A stretch of DNA of 64,000 nucleotides, taken from Gammaproteobacteria bacterium. Its GTDB lineage: Bacteria > Pseudomonadota > Gammaproteobacteria > Pseudomonadales > Cellvibrionaceae. The notes under the pieces are model-generated. The model worked only from the letters and a program-made list of their open reading frames with translations. It was not told the origin of the DNA and searched no databases. Shown here piece by piece: positions 37,201 through 45,354 of the stretch (position 1 is the first letter of the stretch; the number at the start of each line of letters is the position of its first letter). Location of the stretch: assembly GCA_021151835.1 (NCBI GenBank), contig JAGKWO010000009.1, positions 62,001-126,000 of the forward strand, given 5' to 3'. A program made the position numbers and the translations under genes.

Positions 37201-38067
37201 TTAGCGATAGAGTGCCGTGCCAATTAACCGGACACCCAGGTCGCGCAGGCGCTGGCAAATATCAGCAAGCGCACGCGCACGGGTGTGATTGGTATGGGTA
37301 ACAAGCAATGCAGCGCCTGATTGCACGGCAACCAGTTGCGCATCGCGATTGGAATTCATCGGGGCAGTGCTGATCAGCACTACATCAAAAAGCTGTTGTG
37401 ACTGGTGCAAAAAATCCCGGTATGGATTGCCGGCCAATAATTCCTGCGGGTTAGGCGCCTGGGTACCGGCGGGCATCAACCATAAACCGGACACTTCAGC
37501 AATGGGTATGGGCGCAAGGGTCAGGCGCCCGGCAAGGCGATCAGCCAAACCTGGTGCGTAGGGATGCAAACCAAACAACGGATTCAGGTTGGAGTTACGC
37601 AAATTGGTATCAACCAGCAGGGTACGATGACCTAACTGCGCAAAGCTGATTGCCAGATTGGCGGCGGTGAGGCCAATCTGGTCGGCGTTGTCGCTGGCCA
37701 CTATCGCTAATGAGCGTTGTGGTTGTGGTTGGAAATAACGCACCAGCAACTCGCTGCGCAAACTACGTAACGCCTCGGCTTGCAAGCTGTCGGGTTGGAA
37801 CAGCGTGCTCAGCTGTGGGTCCAGTTTGCTGGTGCTGGCCGGTGGTGATGTATAGGCAAATTGCTCGGCGAGAATGGCGTTGATATCGGCCTGGGTGACC
37901 AGGCCCAATTTCATTGCTGCATCGCCAAAGCGCAGGCCGGATTGGGCCTGGGCAGTAGTAATTGCATGTAAGTCACGGGTGCTGAGTTTGCCCCGCGCCA
38001 CCAGCATGGGGCCCATGCGCTGGGCGCTGGTGGCTTCGCCATCGAGGGACTTGGCTAGATCGTTCAT
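37201..38067 (-). CDS. EpsG/CpsD-like BY-kinase homologue with degenerate P-loop
   Basis: A 288-residue protein. Residues 15-75 resemble the MshE/type II secretion ATPase N-terminal domain (GLRFGDAAMKLGLVTQADINAILAE). Residues 95-285 have the BY-kinase/ParA fold, with the Walker A' region LLVDTNLRNSNLNPLFGL. The Walker A loop, however, reads VASDNADQIGLTAANLA and lacks the invariant Gly-Lys, and no C-terminal tyrosine cluster is present. It is probably a structural partner of the chain-length protein rather than an active kinase. Its ATG overlaps the upstream gene stop by 4 bases. Confidence 0.8.
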   Translation of the reverse strand: MNDLAKSLDGEATSAQRMGPMLVARGKLSTRDLHAITTAQAQSGLRFGDAAMKLGLVTQADINAILAEQFAYTSPPASTSKLDPQLSTLFQPDSLQAEALRSLRSELLVRYFQPQPQRSLAIVASDNADQIGLTAANLAISFAQLGHRTLLVDTNLRNSNLNPLFGLHPYAPGLADRLAGRLTLAPIPIAEVSGLWLMPAGTQAPNPQELLAGNPYRDFLHQSQQLFDVVLISTAPMNSNRDAQLVAVQSGAALLVTHTNHTRARALADICQRLRDLGVRLIGTALYR

Positions 38068-39458
38068 CTGCGTGCCTCCTTGGAAGTTATCGCCTTCGGC
38101 GAGGGGAGAGTGGGAATACTGGCCAGCACTATTAACCCTAACCCGCGTTCCAGGTCACTCGGGTGGCGGATGCGTTGATCCAGCCATTCCAGGCAAAGCG
38201 CAAGGCCGGTACCGATAAATAAACCGGCCAACACGGCCAGGAACAACGCCGTACGTAAACTGGGTGTTGCCGGCTGGCTGGGTGCCATGGCTTTGTTCAG
38301 AATGGCGATATCCGTCGCGGCAATCTGGCTTTCCAAACGGGTTTGGGCGGTGCGCGCCAGGGCGGCATCGTAGGCGGCCTGGGCGTTATCGACTTCCTGC
38401 TTGAGCAAGGCCAATTCGTTGCGGTTGCGGCTCAATTGCAGCACTAATTCCTTCTGTGCTGCCAGTTCAGCACTTAACTGTGCTTCTTGTGCCAGGGATA
38501 ATTCGACAGACGATTGCAAACTACCGCTGATTAACTCCTGCATCCGGTTCATTTGCTGCCTTAATGCATCCACCTCACTGCGTGCCTGGCGATATTGGGG
38601 GTGATTTTCACCCACCTGGGTGGCCAGCTCTTTCAGGCGGGCTTGCGCTTGCGCCAAATCGGTCGCCAGCTTCTGGACTTGCGGGTTATCCAATGCGCGG
38701 GTTTCAATCTGGCCGCGTTTGGTATTGGCAATCTGGTCACTGCGGCTTTTGGAGGTTAAGCGCTCGTTTTGCACCGCCAATAGTAACGAGGACAGCTCGG
38801 CCAGCTTGGCGGACTCCAGATCCAGCCGGTCCGAGGTAGCCAGAATGTTATGTTGTTCCTGATAAGTGGACAGGGCGTTTTGCCGCGCGATTAACTCCGC
38901 GCGCAGTTGGGCCAATTGCTTGTTGTACCACTCCGTCGTTTGCCGTGCCGGTTCGGTACGCAATTCCAGATTGGTATAGATATACGCTTCAGCGAAACCA
39001 TCAGCCAGTTTGGCGGCCAGTTGCGGGTCAAGTGCGCGAAATGTGATTCCCAGAACGCTGCTATCGCGCTTGGGGATAACTTCCATCCCCTGGGCAAGGA
39101 AACCGAGTACGCGTCTGCGATCAACTTCCTCATCACCACTTAACGTAACTGCATTGGCGAGCAGCGGGTCTTTCAGCAAGTTGAGGTTATCGATCACCCG
39201 GTTGGCGACGGTGCGGCTGCGGATAATATCGGCCTGGGTGGTCAGGTAAGCAGCGTTCAAGCGGGAAGGTTGCGCCTGGCCGCTGATAGGGTCCCAGCCG
39301 CGGCTATCCACGATCAAATCGGTGGTCGCCTGATAAAACCGTGGTTTCAACGACACAGCAGCGATAGCAATAATCACCGCGACCAGTGCTGAACCCAGGA
39401 TAATCCAGCGGCGCGCGATGAGAATGGCAAACAAACTATTTAATGTCAGGGTATGCAT
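38064..39458 (-). CDS. Wzz/GumC-type chain-length determinant (EpsF-like)
   Basis: A 464-residue inner-membrane polysaccharide copolymerase. TM1 is near residues 17-36 and TM2 near 412-432. A long periplasmic coiled-coil region with Leu/Gln/Ala heptads spans about 165-385. The proline-rich PSQPATPSLRTALFLAVLAG before TM2 is the Wzz signature. It sets chain length and couples to the EpsE-type outer-membrane channel. Operon position epsE-epsF-epsG matches exosortase-B-type EPS clusters, but no exosortase gene is in this window. Confidence 0.88.
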   Translation of the reverse strand: MHTLTLNSLFAILIARRWIILGSALVAVIIAIAAVSLKPRFYQATTDLIVDSRGWDPISGQAQPSRLNAAYLTTQADIIRSRTVANRVIDNLNLLKDPLLANAVTLSGDEEVDRRRVLGFLAQGMEVIPKRDSSVLGITFRALDPQLAAKLADGFAEAYIYTNLELRTEPARQTTEWYNKQLAQLRAELIARQNALSTYQEQHNILATSDRLDLESAKLAELSSLLLAVQNERLTSKSRSDQIANTKRGQIETRALDNPQVQKLATDLAQAQARLKELATQVGENHPQYRQARSEVDALRQQMNRMQELISGSLQSSVELSLAQEAQLSAELAAQKELVLQLSRNRNELALLKQEVDNAQAAYDAALARTAQTRLESQIAATDIAILNKAMAPSQPATPSLRTALFLAVLAGLFIGTGLALCLEWLDQRIRHPSDLERGLGLIVLASIPTLPSPKAITSKEARR

Positions 39459-39497
39459 TTTTGTCTCCGTACCTACATTAGTGACTACAGGCAGTGT

Positions 39498-40310
39498 CTA
39501 GAAGAGACTCTCCTTCACAACCAACACATCGCCATCCATCACGGGATCTTCCGGTTTGGCGCGCAACTCTTGCAATTTACCGCCAGGCTGCGGCCGCAAT
39601 AATTTGATAGTGCCATTACTGGCTCTGGCCGTTGGGCCGCCACCGGCGCCCAGCGCCTGGATCACATTCAGCGGGCGGTCCAGGGGATACATCCCGGGGC
39701 TGTTGACTTCGCCATTCAAATAAAAACGCCCGGCATTGGGCACGTATAGGGTATCGCCATCTTTTAACCACACCGGCGGGGTATCGCCTGCGTCATAGTT
39801 GAGTAGTTGTTGCAGGTCATATTCGATCCGCTCCTGTTTACCCTGGGTGAGGCGGGTCAGGATCAGTCGTTCGCTGCCGGATGGTGCTACACCACCAGCC
39901 CATGCCAGCGCCTGCGTCAGGCTGGTTGGACCCTCCAACACCATACGGCCCGGGCGATTTACCTTGCCCAGAATGGCGACTACCTGGCTGCGGTATTGCG
40001 TAACCAACAAATTCACCTGGGCATTTTTAAGGAAGTTACCGCGCTGGTAACTTTCGGCAATGAACTCGGCGGCATCGGCGCTGGTTTTACCGGCAACATA
40101 AACGCTCCCCAGTAATGGCACTACTACAGTACCGCGCGCGCTGACCTGGCCCTCGGCAGTCAGTTCGGGTTGGCCATAGATAGTGACTTTGACTTCGTCA
40201 CCTGTGCCCAGGCGATAACTATCGGTGGCGGCATTCACCGCGCCCCCGATACCGGGCAAAATTGTCAGAAGTACAAGGAAAGTTTTGCGGAGCGTAGACA
40301 CAAACATCAT
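39498..40310 (-). CDS. polysaccharide export outer-membrane protein (EpsE/Wza-type)
   Basis: A 270-residue exported protein, first gene of the minus EPS operon. A signal peptide ends near AVNA. The Poly_export domain begins YRLGTGDEVKVTIYGQPEL near residue 32. Two SLBB segments follow (VAILGKVNRPGRMVLEGP and FYLNGEVNSPGMYPLDRP). There is no lipobox, unlike E. coli Wza. It forms the periplasmic and outer-membrane export channel. Two adjacent ATGs at 40310 and 40307 are possible starts. Confidence 0.9.
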   Translation of the reverse strand: MMFVSTLRKTFLVLLTILPGIGGAVNAATDSYRLGTGDEVKVTIYGQPELTAEGQVSARGTVVVPLLGSVYVAGKTSADAAEFIAESYQRGNFLKNAQVNLLVTQYRSQVVAILGKVNRPGRMVLEGPTSLTQALAWAGGVAPSGSERLILTRLTQGKQERIEYDLQQLLNYDAGDTPPVWLKDGDTLYVPNAGRFYLNGEVNSPGMYPLDRPLNVIQALGAGGGPTARASNGTIKLLRPQPGGKLQELRAKPEDPVMDGDVLVVKESLF

Positions 40311-40690
40311 TTAGGCGCTGTCCTTATAGGGTCACCAGGGTTGGGGCTTAAGTTTCAAGGCTTGGCTTTGCAAAAGCGGGGCCGGTTTGATAGGTGAAAC
40401 ACATGAATCGCCAAAAATGAGACTTTGCTAGCAACTGGCGATACAGATCTTCTAAAAAAAAGTACTTTTTATTCCAAAAAAATGGGTGTACAAGCGGTGT
40501 GTCAGCCGTAGGCTGATGCAAATTGTGCAGTTTTGGTGCAAAAAAGAACGACTCCCGCGTGCGGGATCAAACGCTATAGGTGGAATTAAGGTGACGGATG
40601 AATTTTTTGCGTGGAAGGGATTTAGAGCCTTGGTGTACAATGCGCGCCTATTTTTTACCCTTCCCACCCTTCCTAACCCAGGACTTATCT
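40311..40690. other. 380-base divergent control region between EPS operon and glyA
   Basis: No gene seen. It is rich in palindromes: 7-bp inverted repeat 40407-40413/40436-40442; the perfect 14-base palindrome AAAAAGTACTTTTT at 40457-40470; TCAGCC/GGCTGA at 40502-40516; TCCCGC/GCGGGA at 40553-40566, which is followed by a T-run on the minus strand. A sigma-54-like box is listed separately. TACAAT at 40636-40641 is a possible glyA -10 box without a convincing -35. Confidence 0.55.
40369..40385 (-). promoter_or_regulatory. candidate sigma-54 promoter of the minus EPS operon
   Basis: On the minus strand the sequence CCGGCCCCGCTTTTGCA has GG-N10-GC spacing, a perfect TTGCA -12 box and a partial -24 box. 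The expected start is about 48 bases before the EpsE-type ATG. Palindromes 25-200 bases upstream could bind an enhancer-type activator. Prediction only. Confidence 0.5.
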
Positions 40691-41956
40691 ATGTTTGATA
40701 AAAGCCAGACTATTGCTTCTTTCGATCCCGAAATATGGGCCAGTATCCAGAATGAGGGCAAGCGCCAGGAAGAGCATATTGAGCTGATTGCATCGGAAAA
40801 CTACACCAGCCCAATGGTTATTGCCGCCCAGGGAACCAAACTGACCAACAAATATGCGGAAGGCTACCCGGGCAAGCGCTACTACGGCGGTTGCGAGTAT
40901 GTGGATGTGACGGAATCCCTGGCTATTTCGCGTGCCAAGGAACTGTTTGGGGCCGATTACGCCAACGTGCAGCCTCATTCCGGTTCACAAGCCAACTCGG
41001 CAGTTTATGCCGCGCTTTGCGCCCCGGGCGATACCGTATTGGGTATGAGCCTGGCCCACGGTGGACACCTGACCCACGGTGCCAAAGTGAGCTTCTCTGG
41101 TAAAATTTACAATGCTGTGCAATATGGTCTAAACCCGGAAACCGGCCTGGTTGATTACGAAGAAATCGAGCGCCTGGCGGTGGAGCACAAGCCCAAAATG
41201 ATCGTGGCGGGGTTCTCTGCCTACTCGCAAGTCCTGGATTGGCAACGCTTCCGCGACATCGCCGATAAAGTAGGTGCCTACCTGTTTGTGGATATGGCTC
41301 ACGTTGCTGGTTTGGTTGCCGCCGGTTTGTATCCGAACCCGGTGCAAATTGCTGACGTAACCACCACTACCACGCACAAAACCCTGCGCGGCCCACGCGG
41401 CGGTATCATCCTGGCCAAAGCGAATGAAGAAATCGAGAAGAAACTGAATTCCGCGGTATTCCCGGGCGGCCAGGGCGGCCCTTTGATGCATGTGATTGCG
41501 GCTAAAGCAATCAGCTTTAAAGAAGCAATGACCCCTGAGTACAAAGCCTATCAGCAACAAGTCGTGAAGAACGCCAAGGCGATGGCGGCTACCTTTATCG
41601 AACGCGGCATCAACATTGTGTCTGGCGGTACTGAAAACCACCTGATGCTGGTTGACCTGATTGGCAAGCCCTACAGCGGTAAAGATGCAGATGAAGCCCT
41701 GGGTAAAGCGCATATCACCGTAAATAAAAATGCGGTACCTAATGACCCTCGCTCTCCTTTCGTGACTTCCGGTATCCGCGTGGGTACTCCGGCGATTACT
41801 ACCCGCGGTTTCAAAGAAGCAGAAGCAATCCAGTTGACCCACTGGATTTGCGATATTTTTGCTGCATTGGAAGCTGGTAATGCTGATGCTGTAATTGCCG
41901 ATGTGAAAGGTAAAGTGGCTGACCTGTGCAAGAAGTTTCCGGTGTACGCCGAGTAA
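40691..41956 (+). CDS. glyA: serine hydroxymethyltransferase
   Basis: A 421-residue PLP enzyme interconverting serine and glycine with tetrahydrofolate. The PLP lysine lies in VTTTTTHKTLRGPRGG near residue 230; the N-terminal IELIASENYTSP and GYPGKRYYGGCE are diagnostic. The start at 40691 has AGGA 8 bases upstream and matches family N-termini; the frame opens 31 codons earlier. Monocistronic, with its own terminator. Antisense open frames over this gene are shadows. Confidence 0.97.
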   Translation: MFDKSQTIASFDPEIWASIQNEGKRQEEHIELIASENYTSPMVIAAQGTKLTNKYAEGYPGKRYYGGCEYVDVTESLAISRAKELFGADYANVQPHSGSQANSAVYAALCAPGDTVLGMSLAHGGHLTHGAKVSFSGKIYNAVQYGLNPETGLVDYEEIERLAVEHKPKMIVAGFSAYSQVLDWQRFRDIADKVGAYLFVDMAHVAGLVAAGLYPNPVQIADVTTTTTHKTLRGPRGGIILAKANEEIEKKLNSAVFPGGQGGPLMHVIAAKAISFKEAMTPEYKAYQQQVVKNAKAMAATFIERGINIVSGGTENHLMLVDLIGKPYSGKDADEALGKAHITVNKNAVPNDPRSPFVTSGIRVGTPAITTRGFKEAEAIQLTHWICDIFAALEAGNADAVIADVKGKVADLCKKFPVYAE

Positions 41957-41977
41957 TAATTTATTTGGATCTACTTA

Positions 41978-42007
41978 AAAAGCCGCCTTATCAGGCGGCT
42001 TTTTTTA
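41978..42007 (+). terminator. rho-independent terminator of glyA
   Basis: A 10-bp stem (41978-41987 with 41994-42003) with a 6-base loop and T-run, 21 bases past the stop. Confidence 0.9.
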
Positions 42008-42701
42008 TGTCGATAAAATAACTGCCTCCGGATTAACAGATTCTATTAACCCCATAAATAGTGTTTATTACTTTATGAGCTGAGTAATTACACTCAAATT
42101 CGGATTTTTCATATAACTAAAGTAATAAAATTTAATTATAAATAGAATATTTTTTCAAAAATGGAATAAAAGATTGCACGCTGGCGCTCATTACATCTAC
42201 AATTTGTTTAACTTGTGAACATTGATGACTTTTTGATGTTTTGCCTGTCATTTTCGAATTTTCTTTAAAATGGCATAAGGGACAACAAAATATCGTCAGG
42301 CTCCAGGTTGGTCCCAGGTATGTCAGTAAGGTAAAAAAGATAGGAATGCCTGAAACACTACTGGACCCGGGTGCGGTTCTGCACCATTCAAAAGGAGGCC
42401 GTCAGGCCCTCGCACAAAAGGCACTTGCTGCTAAGAGTTTTCCCAATCCAAAGGATGCTCAGGATTCAGATGAACCCTGCGGTATAGCTGTAACTTGCAA
42501 TCCGGATTCCTACTCAACACTGGCCAATTAGCCGGTTCAGGACCCGTATACCCAAAAGATCTATCCACCTACCGAACTGAAGCTTGTTAAAGCCTCAGCA
42601 GGCCTCTGCATGCCTGAAAAAGTAGTGGCAGGAGTTGGAACGTCAAGGGGGATTTCACTTCACGGAAGTTATTCAGTAACTTTATTCGAGACAAATAAAA
42701 C
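42008..42701. other. about 700-base region without a confident gene
   Basis: The first 230 bases are very A/T-rich and likely hold the promoter for the protease gene. From 42229 to about 42726 one plus-strand frame is open except for a single TAG at 42529-42531; the only start is a TTG at 42241 with no ribosome site. The translation matches nothing I recognise, so it is either chance or a decayed gene. Confidence 0.4.
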
Positions 42702-43766
42702 ATGCGCAATTTTTTTAACGCATTAAACGTGTTGGCAAGTATCGGTTTGGTCATGTTGATCAACCCTGCACAGGCTGCCACCAAGGTCATCGATATTCTG
42801 GCTGTATATACCAAAGGCGCTGCTGATGTTTATCAGGGCGACCCATCAACAAGAATCAATCAATTATTCCAGGTTACCAATCAAATATATCAAGACAGTG
42901 GGCTCGATATTGAAATTCGCCTCGTGAAAACCATGATGGTGGATTACACCGATGACAATTCCGGTGATGCCGCATTGCACGATATTACCTACGCGCAGAA
43001 TGAAGCTTTTAAAGATGTCGCAAAAGTGCGCGAACAAGTTAAAGCAGACATGGTTATCCTTTATCGCCCATTTACTTCAGCTCAAGGCAGTTGCGGTCAA
43101 GCATGGATTGTTGGTGAAGGAAGTAACGGTGATTTTTCCAATCCCGATTACAAAAATTTTATGTATTCGCATATTCCGTTAAACAGCTGCGGAGATTTTT
43201 CGACTGCGCACGAACTTGGCCACAACATGGGTTTAAAACATTCCCGTCGCCAGGATGGTGCAGGTGCAGTATTTCCTTTCGCTGTAGGTTATGGGGTTGA
43301 TAATCAATTTGCTACGGTGATGGCGTATCAGAGTTCATTCAATGTCGATTATTGGGATGGCAAAGTTTATAAATTCTCAAGCCCTGAGTTGTCGTGCAAA
43401 GGTCAACCTTGTGGTATTGATCGCACCGATGCAGTGAATGGTGCGGATGATCGATATGCGATTAGTATTACTGCACCACAAATTGCTGATTATTATTCAG
43501 AGCAAACTACTTCCAGCAGCTCGTCATCTGTATCCAGCTCCAGTATTTCATCGGTGTCCAGTTCAATTGTTTCGTCAGTGTCGAGTTCCAGTGTTGCTTC
43601 GAGTGTCGCCAGTTCCATAGTAACTGTGCAAAAGCCAGTAGAAAGTACCCCTTCTAGCGGTGGCGGAAGTGGCGGTGGTGGTGGCGGTAGCAGCAGTATT
43701 TTCTTGTTAGTGTTGATGCTTGCCGGTTTGTTTATGCGTCGCCCGTCAGTGGTTGCAGTAAATTAA
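42702..43766 (+). CDS. secreted metzincin metalloprotease A, propeptide-less, GlyGly-CTERM
   Basis: A 354-residue reprolysin-like (M12/M72-type) zinc protease. A signal peptide of about 25 residues (NPAQA) is followed at once by the catalytic domain (VIDILAVYTKGAADVY), with no room for the usual propeptide. HELGHNMGLKH at residues 170-180 gives the three zinc histidines, and M207 in TVMAYQ is the Met-turn. A poly-Ser linker of about 45 residues follows. The tail has a run of Gly, a hydrophobic helix (IFLLVLMLAGLFM) and Arg-Arg, a GlyGly-CTERM signal processed by rhombosortase in type II secretion hosts. Confidence 0.85.
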   Translation: MRNFFNALNVLASIGLVMLINPAQAATKVIDILAVYTKGAADVYQGDPSTRINQLFQVTNQIYQDSGLDIEIRLVKTMMVDYTDDNSGDAALHDITYAQNEAFKDVAKVREQVKADMVILYRPFTSAQGSCGQAWIVGEGSNGDFSNPDYKNFMYSHIPLNSCGDFSTAHELGHNMGLKHSRRQDGAGAVFPFAVGYGVDNQFATVMAYQSSFNVDYWDGKVYKFSSPELSCKGQPCGIDRTDAVNGADDRYAISITAPQIADYYSEQTTSSSSSSVSSSSISSVSSSIVSSVSSSSVASSVASSIVTVQKPVESTPSSGGGSGGGGGGSSSIFLLVLMLAGLFMRRPSVVAVN

Positions 43767-43821
43767 TTTGCTTTATTTGGAAAATATTTATTAACAGGCT
43801 GTTTAATTGATAAGTAAATGT

Positions 43822-43853
43822 AATGGCGATCCTTTCAGGGTCGCCATTTTTTT
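43822..43853 (+). terminator. rho-independent terminator of protease A gene
   Basis: Stem of 8 Watson-Crick pairs (43822-43829 with 43841-43848) extended by three inner pairs, then seven T residues. Confidence 0.88.
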
Positions 43854-44293
43854 ATATTTAATGTTTTATTTTAAAAATAATTATCTGTCGTTTAAATTTT
43901 TTTGCTTTACGGTGAGTAATCTTCAAAGATATTTTTTATACAAATATGATCTATGTTATTGGTTGACAGTGAATTCTGCTTTGCTGGCCTCTTGAAATAA
44001 TCCTAAGGTTCTGGACTCTGGATTTGCATAAAAACTTATGCTGGGTTTTCAAGCTGAAATACAAGGAGCAATTAAATGCAATCATATCTTGTGTTATGTC
44101 GTGTAATTGAAATTTTCAAAAAACAAAAATTCAAACTCTCCTCCTGATTAACTTCGTTTTCACCATTATCCAATTTTTTTATTCGGTAATAGCTTCCTTT
44201 TGTCTTCGGACGGGAGGCTTCGTCTTTGCTCGTCCTGAATTTCATGGTGTTATTTAATGCCAGGGGCGACCTTTATCCTAAAAAGGAGTGGTT
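43854..44293. other. 440-base A/T-rich gap before the OmpA gene
   Basis: A possible 23-codon open frame at 44076-44147 has AAGGAG about 7 bases before its ATG. A GGACG/CGTCC hairpin is visible around 44200-44245. No known RNA family was recognised. Probably the promoter and leader of the OmpA gene. Confidence 0.4.
44076..44147 (+). CDS. possible small protein, 23 residues
   Basis: Short frame beginning MQSYLVLCRVIE, then Lys-rich. Its only support is a good Shine-Dalgarno (AAGGAG at 44063-44068). It may be a leader peptide of the OmpA gene or chance. Confidence 0.2.
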   Translation: MQSYLVLCRVIEIFKKQKFKLSS

Positions 44294-45322
44294 ATGAATT
44301 ATCTCCGTCTAGCAAAAATAAATTCGTTGATGTTTGTGTTAATGCTTTCACCTGTATCGCTCATGGCTAATGATTTTTACGACTACTCAGGTTGGTATGC
44401 CGGGGGGCGGTTTGGTTTTTCCAGCAATGAAAAATCATGTCTGGATGACAGAATTTCCTGCGATAAAACTGATACGGGGTACGGAATTTTTGCCGGTTAT
44501 GATTTTAGCCAGCGCTATGGTATTGAGTTTTCATGGAATGATATCGGCGATTCAAGCGCACGATACCAATCATATAATCTCGATGGAAAACTGAAAGAGA
44601 CAGATCTCGCCTTAAGAATTTCCCATGCATTAAATAAACATGTCCGTATTTATGGAAAAGTTGGCGCCGCATTTTGGGATGGTGAAGTGCTAGGTGGTCC
44701 AGAGAAGCTGGATGATTCCGGTGTGCGCCCACTAGTTGGTGCCGGGTTGGAATTTCCTTTCTCTCATCATTGGTCCGGACGTATCGAATATCAGTACATT
44801 GATAAAGTTGGCAACAGCGAAATGGGCCATACCAATCCTAATTTTCTAGGAGTGGCATTGGTATGGCATTTTTCTGCACCACCAAAACCTGCGCCCAAAT
44901 TTGTACCGCAACCTGAACCAAAAATTGTTGTGGTGAAAGAACCGGAACCAGAACCGGTTGAACAGAGGATTACTGTAGATGAGCAAGTGGGTGGTCCGTT
45001 GTTTGAATTTGATAAAGCTGAAATTCGCAATACGGCGGCGATTGATCAGGTAGTGAAAATATTAACTGAACATCCTGGTTTAAATGTTTCTATAACCGGA
45101 CACACAGACTCGCGTGGAAAAGCTGAATATAACCAACGCCTATCAGAAAAACGCGCTGATGTTGTAGCGAAATACCTAGCGGCAAAAGGTGTTGCTGCCA
45201 ATCGCATAAAAACTGCTGGTATGGGTGAGAGTGTACCTGTAGCTAACAATGATACTGATGCGGGTCGAGCTAAAAATCGACGCGTGGAATTTATTATTTC
45301 TGGCACAAAAACCAATCCTTAA
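44294..45322 (+). CDS. OmpA family outer-membrane protein
   Basis: A 342-residue protein with a signal peptide ending near SLMA-NDF. An eight-strand OmpA-type barrel (WYAGGRFGFSSNEKS to VALVWHFSAP) spans residues 25-190. A Pro/Glu/Lys-rich linker covers 192-222. The C-terminal OmpA domain has the peptidoglycan-binding ITGHTDSRGKAEYNQRLSEKRA segment near 270-290. The linker lacks the thrombospondin type 3 repeats seen in OprF-type relatives; such repeats occur instead in the next gene, 32 bases downstream. ATG at 44294 with AAGGAG 5 bases upstream. Confidence 0.92.
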   Translation: MNYLRLAKINSLMFVLMLSPVSLMANDFYDYSGWYAGGRFGFSSNEKSCLDDRISCDKTDTGYGIFAGYDFSQRYGIEFSWNDIGDSSARYQSYNLDGKLKETDLALRISHALNKHVRIYGKVGAAFWDGEVLGGPEKLDDSGVRPLVGAGLEFPFSHHWSGRIEYQYIDKVGNSEMGHTNPNFLGVALVWHFSAPPKPAPKFVPQPEPKIVVVKEPEPEPVEQRITVDEQVGGPLFEFDKAEIRNTAAIDQVVKILTEHPGLNVSITGHTDSRGKAEYNQRLSEKRADVVAKYLAAKGVAANRIKTAGMGESVPVANNDTDAGRAKNRRVEFIISGTKTNP

Positions 45323-45354
45323 TTTCAGTCGTTGTTACAGGCAAGGTGGCTATT

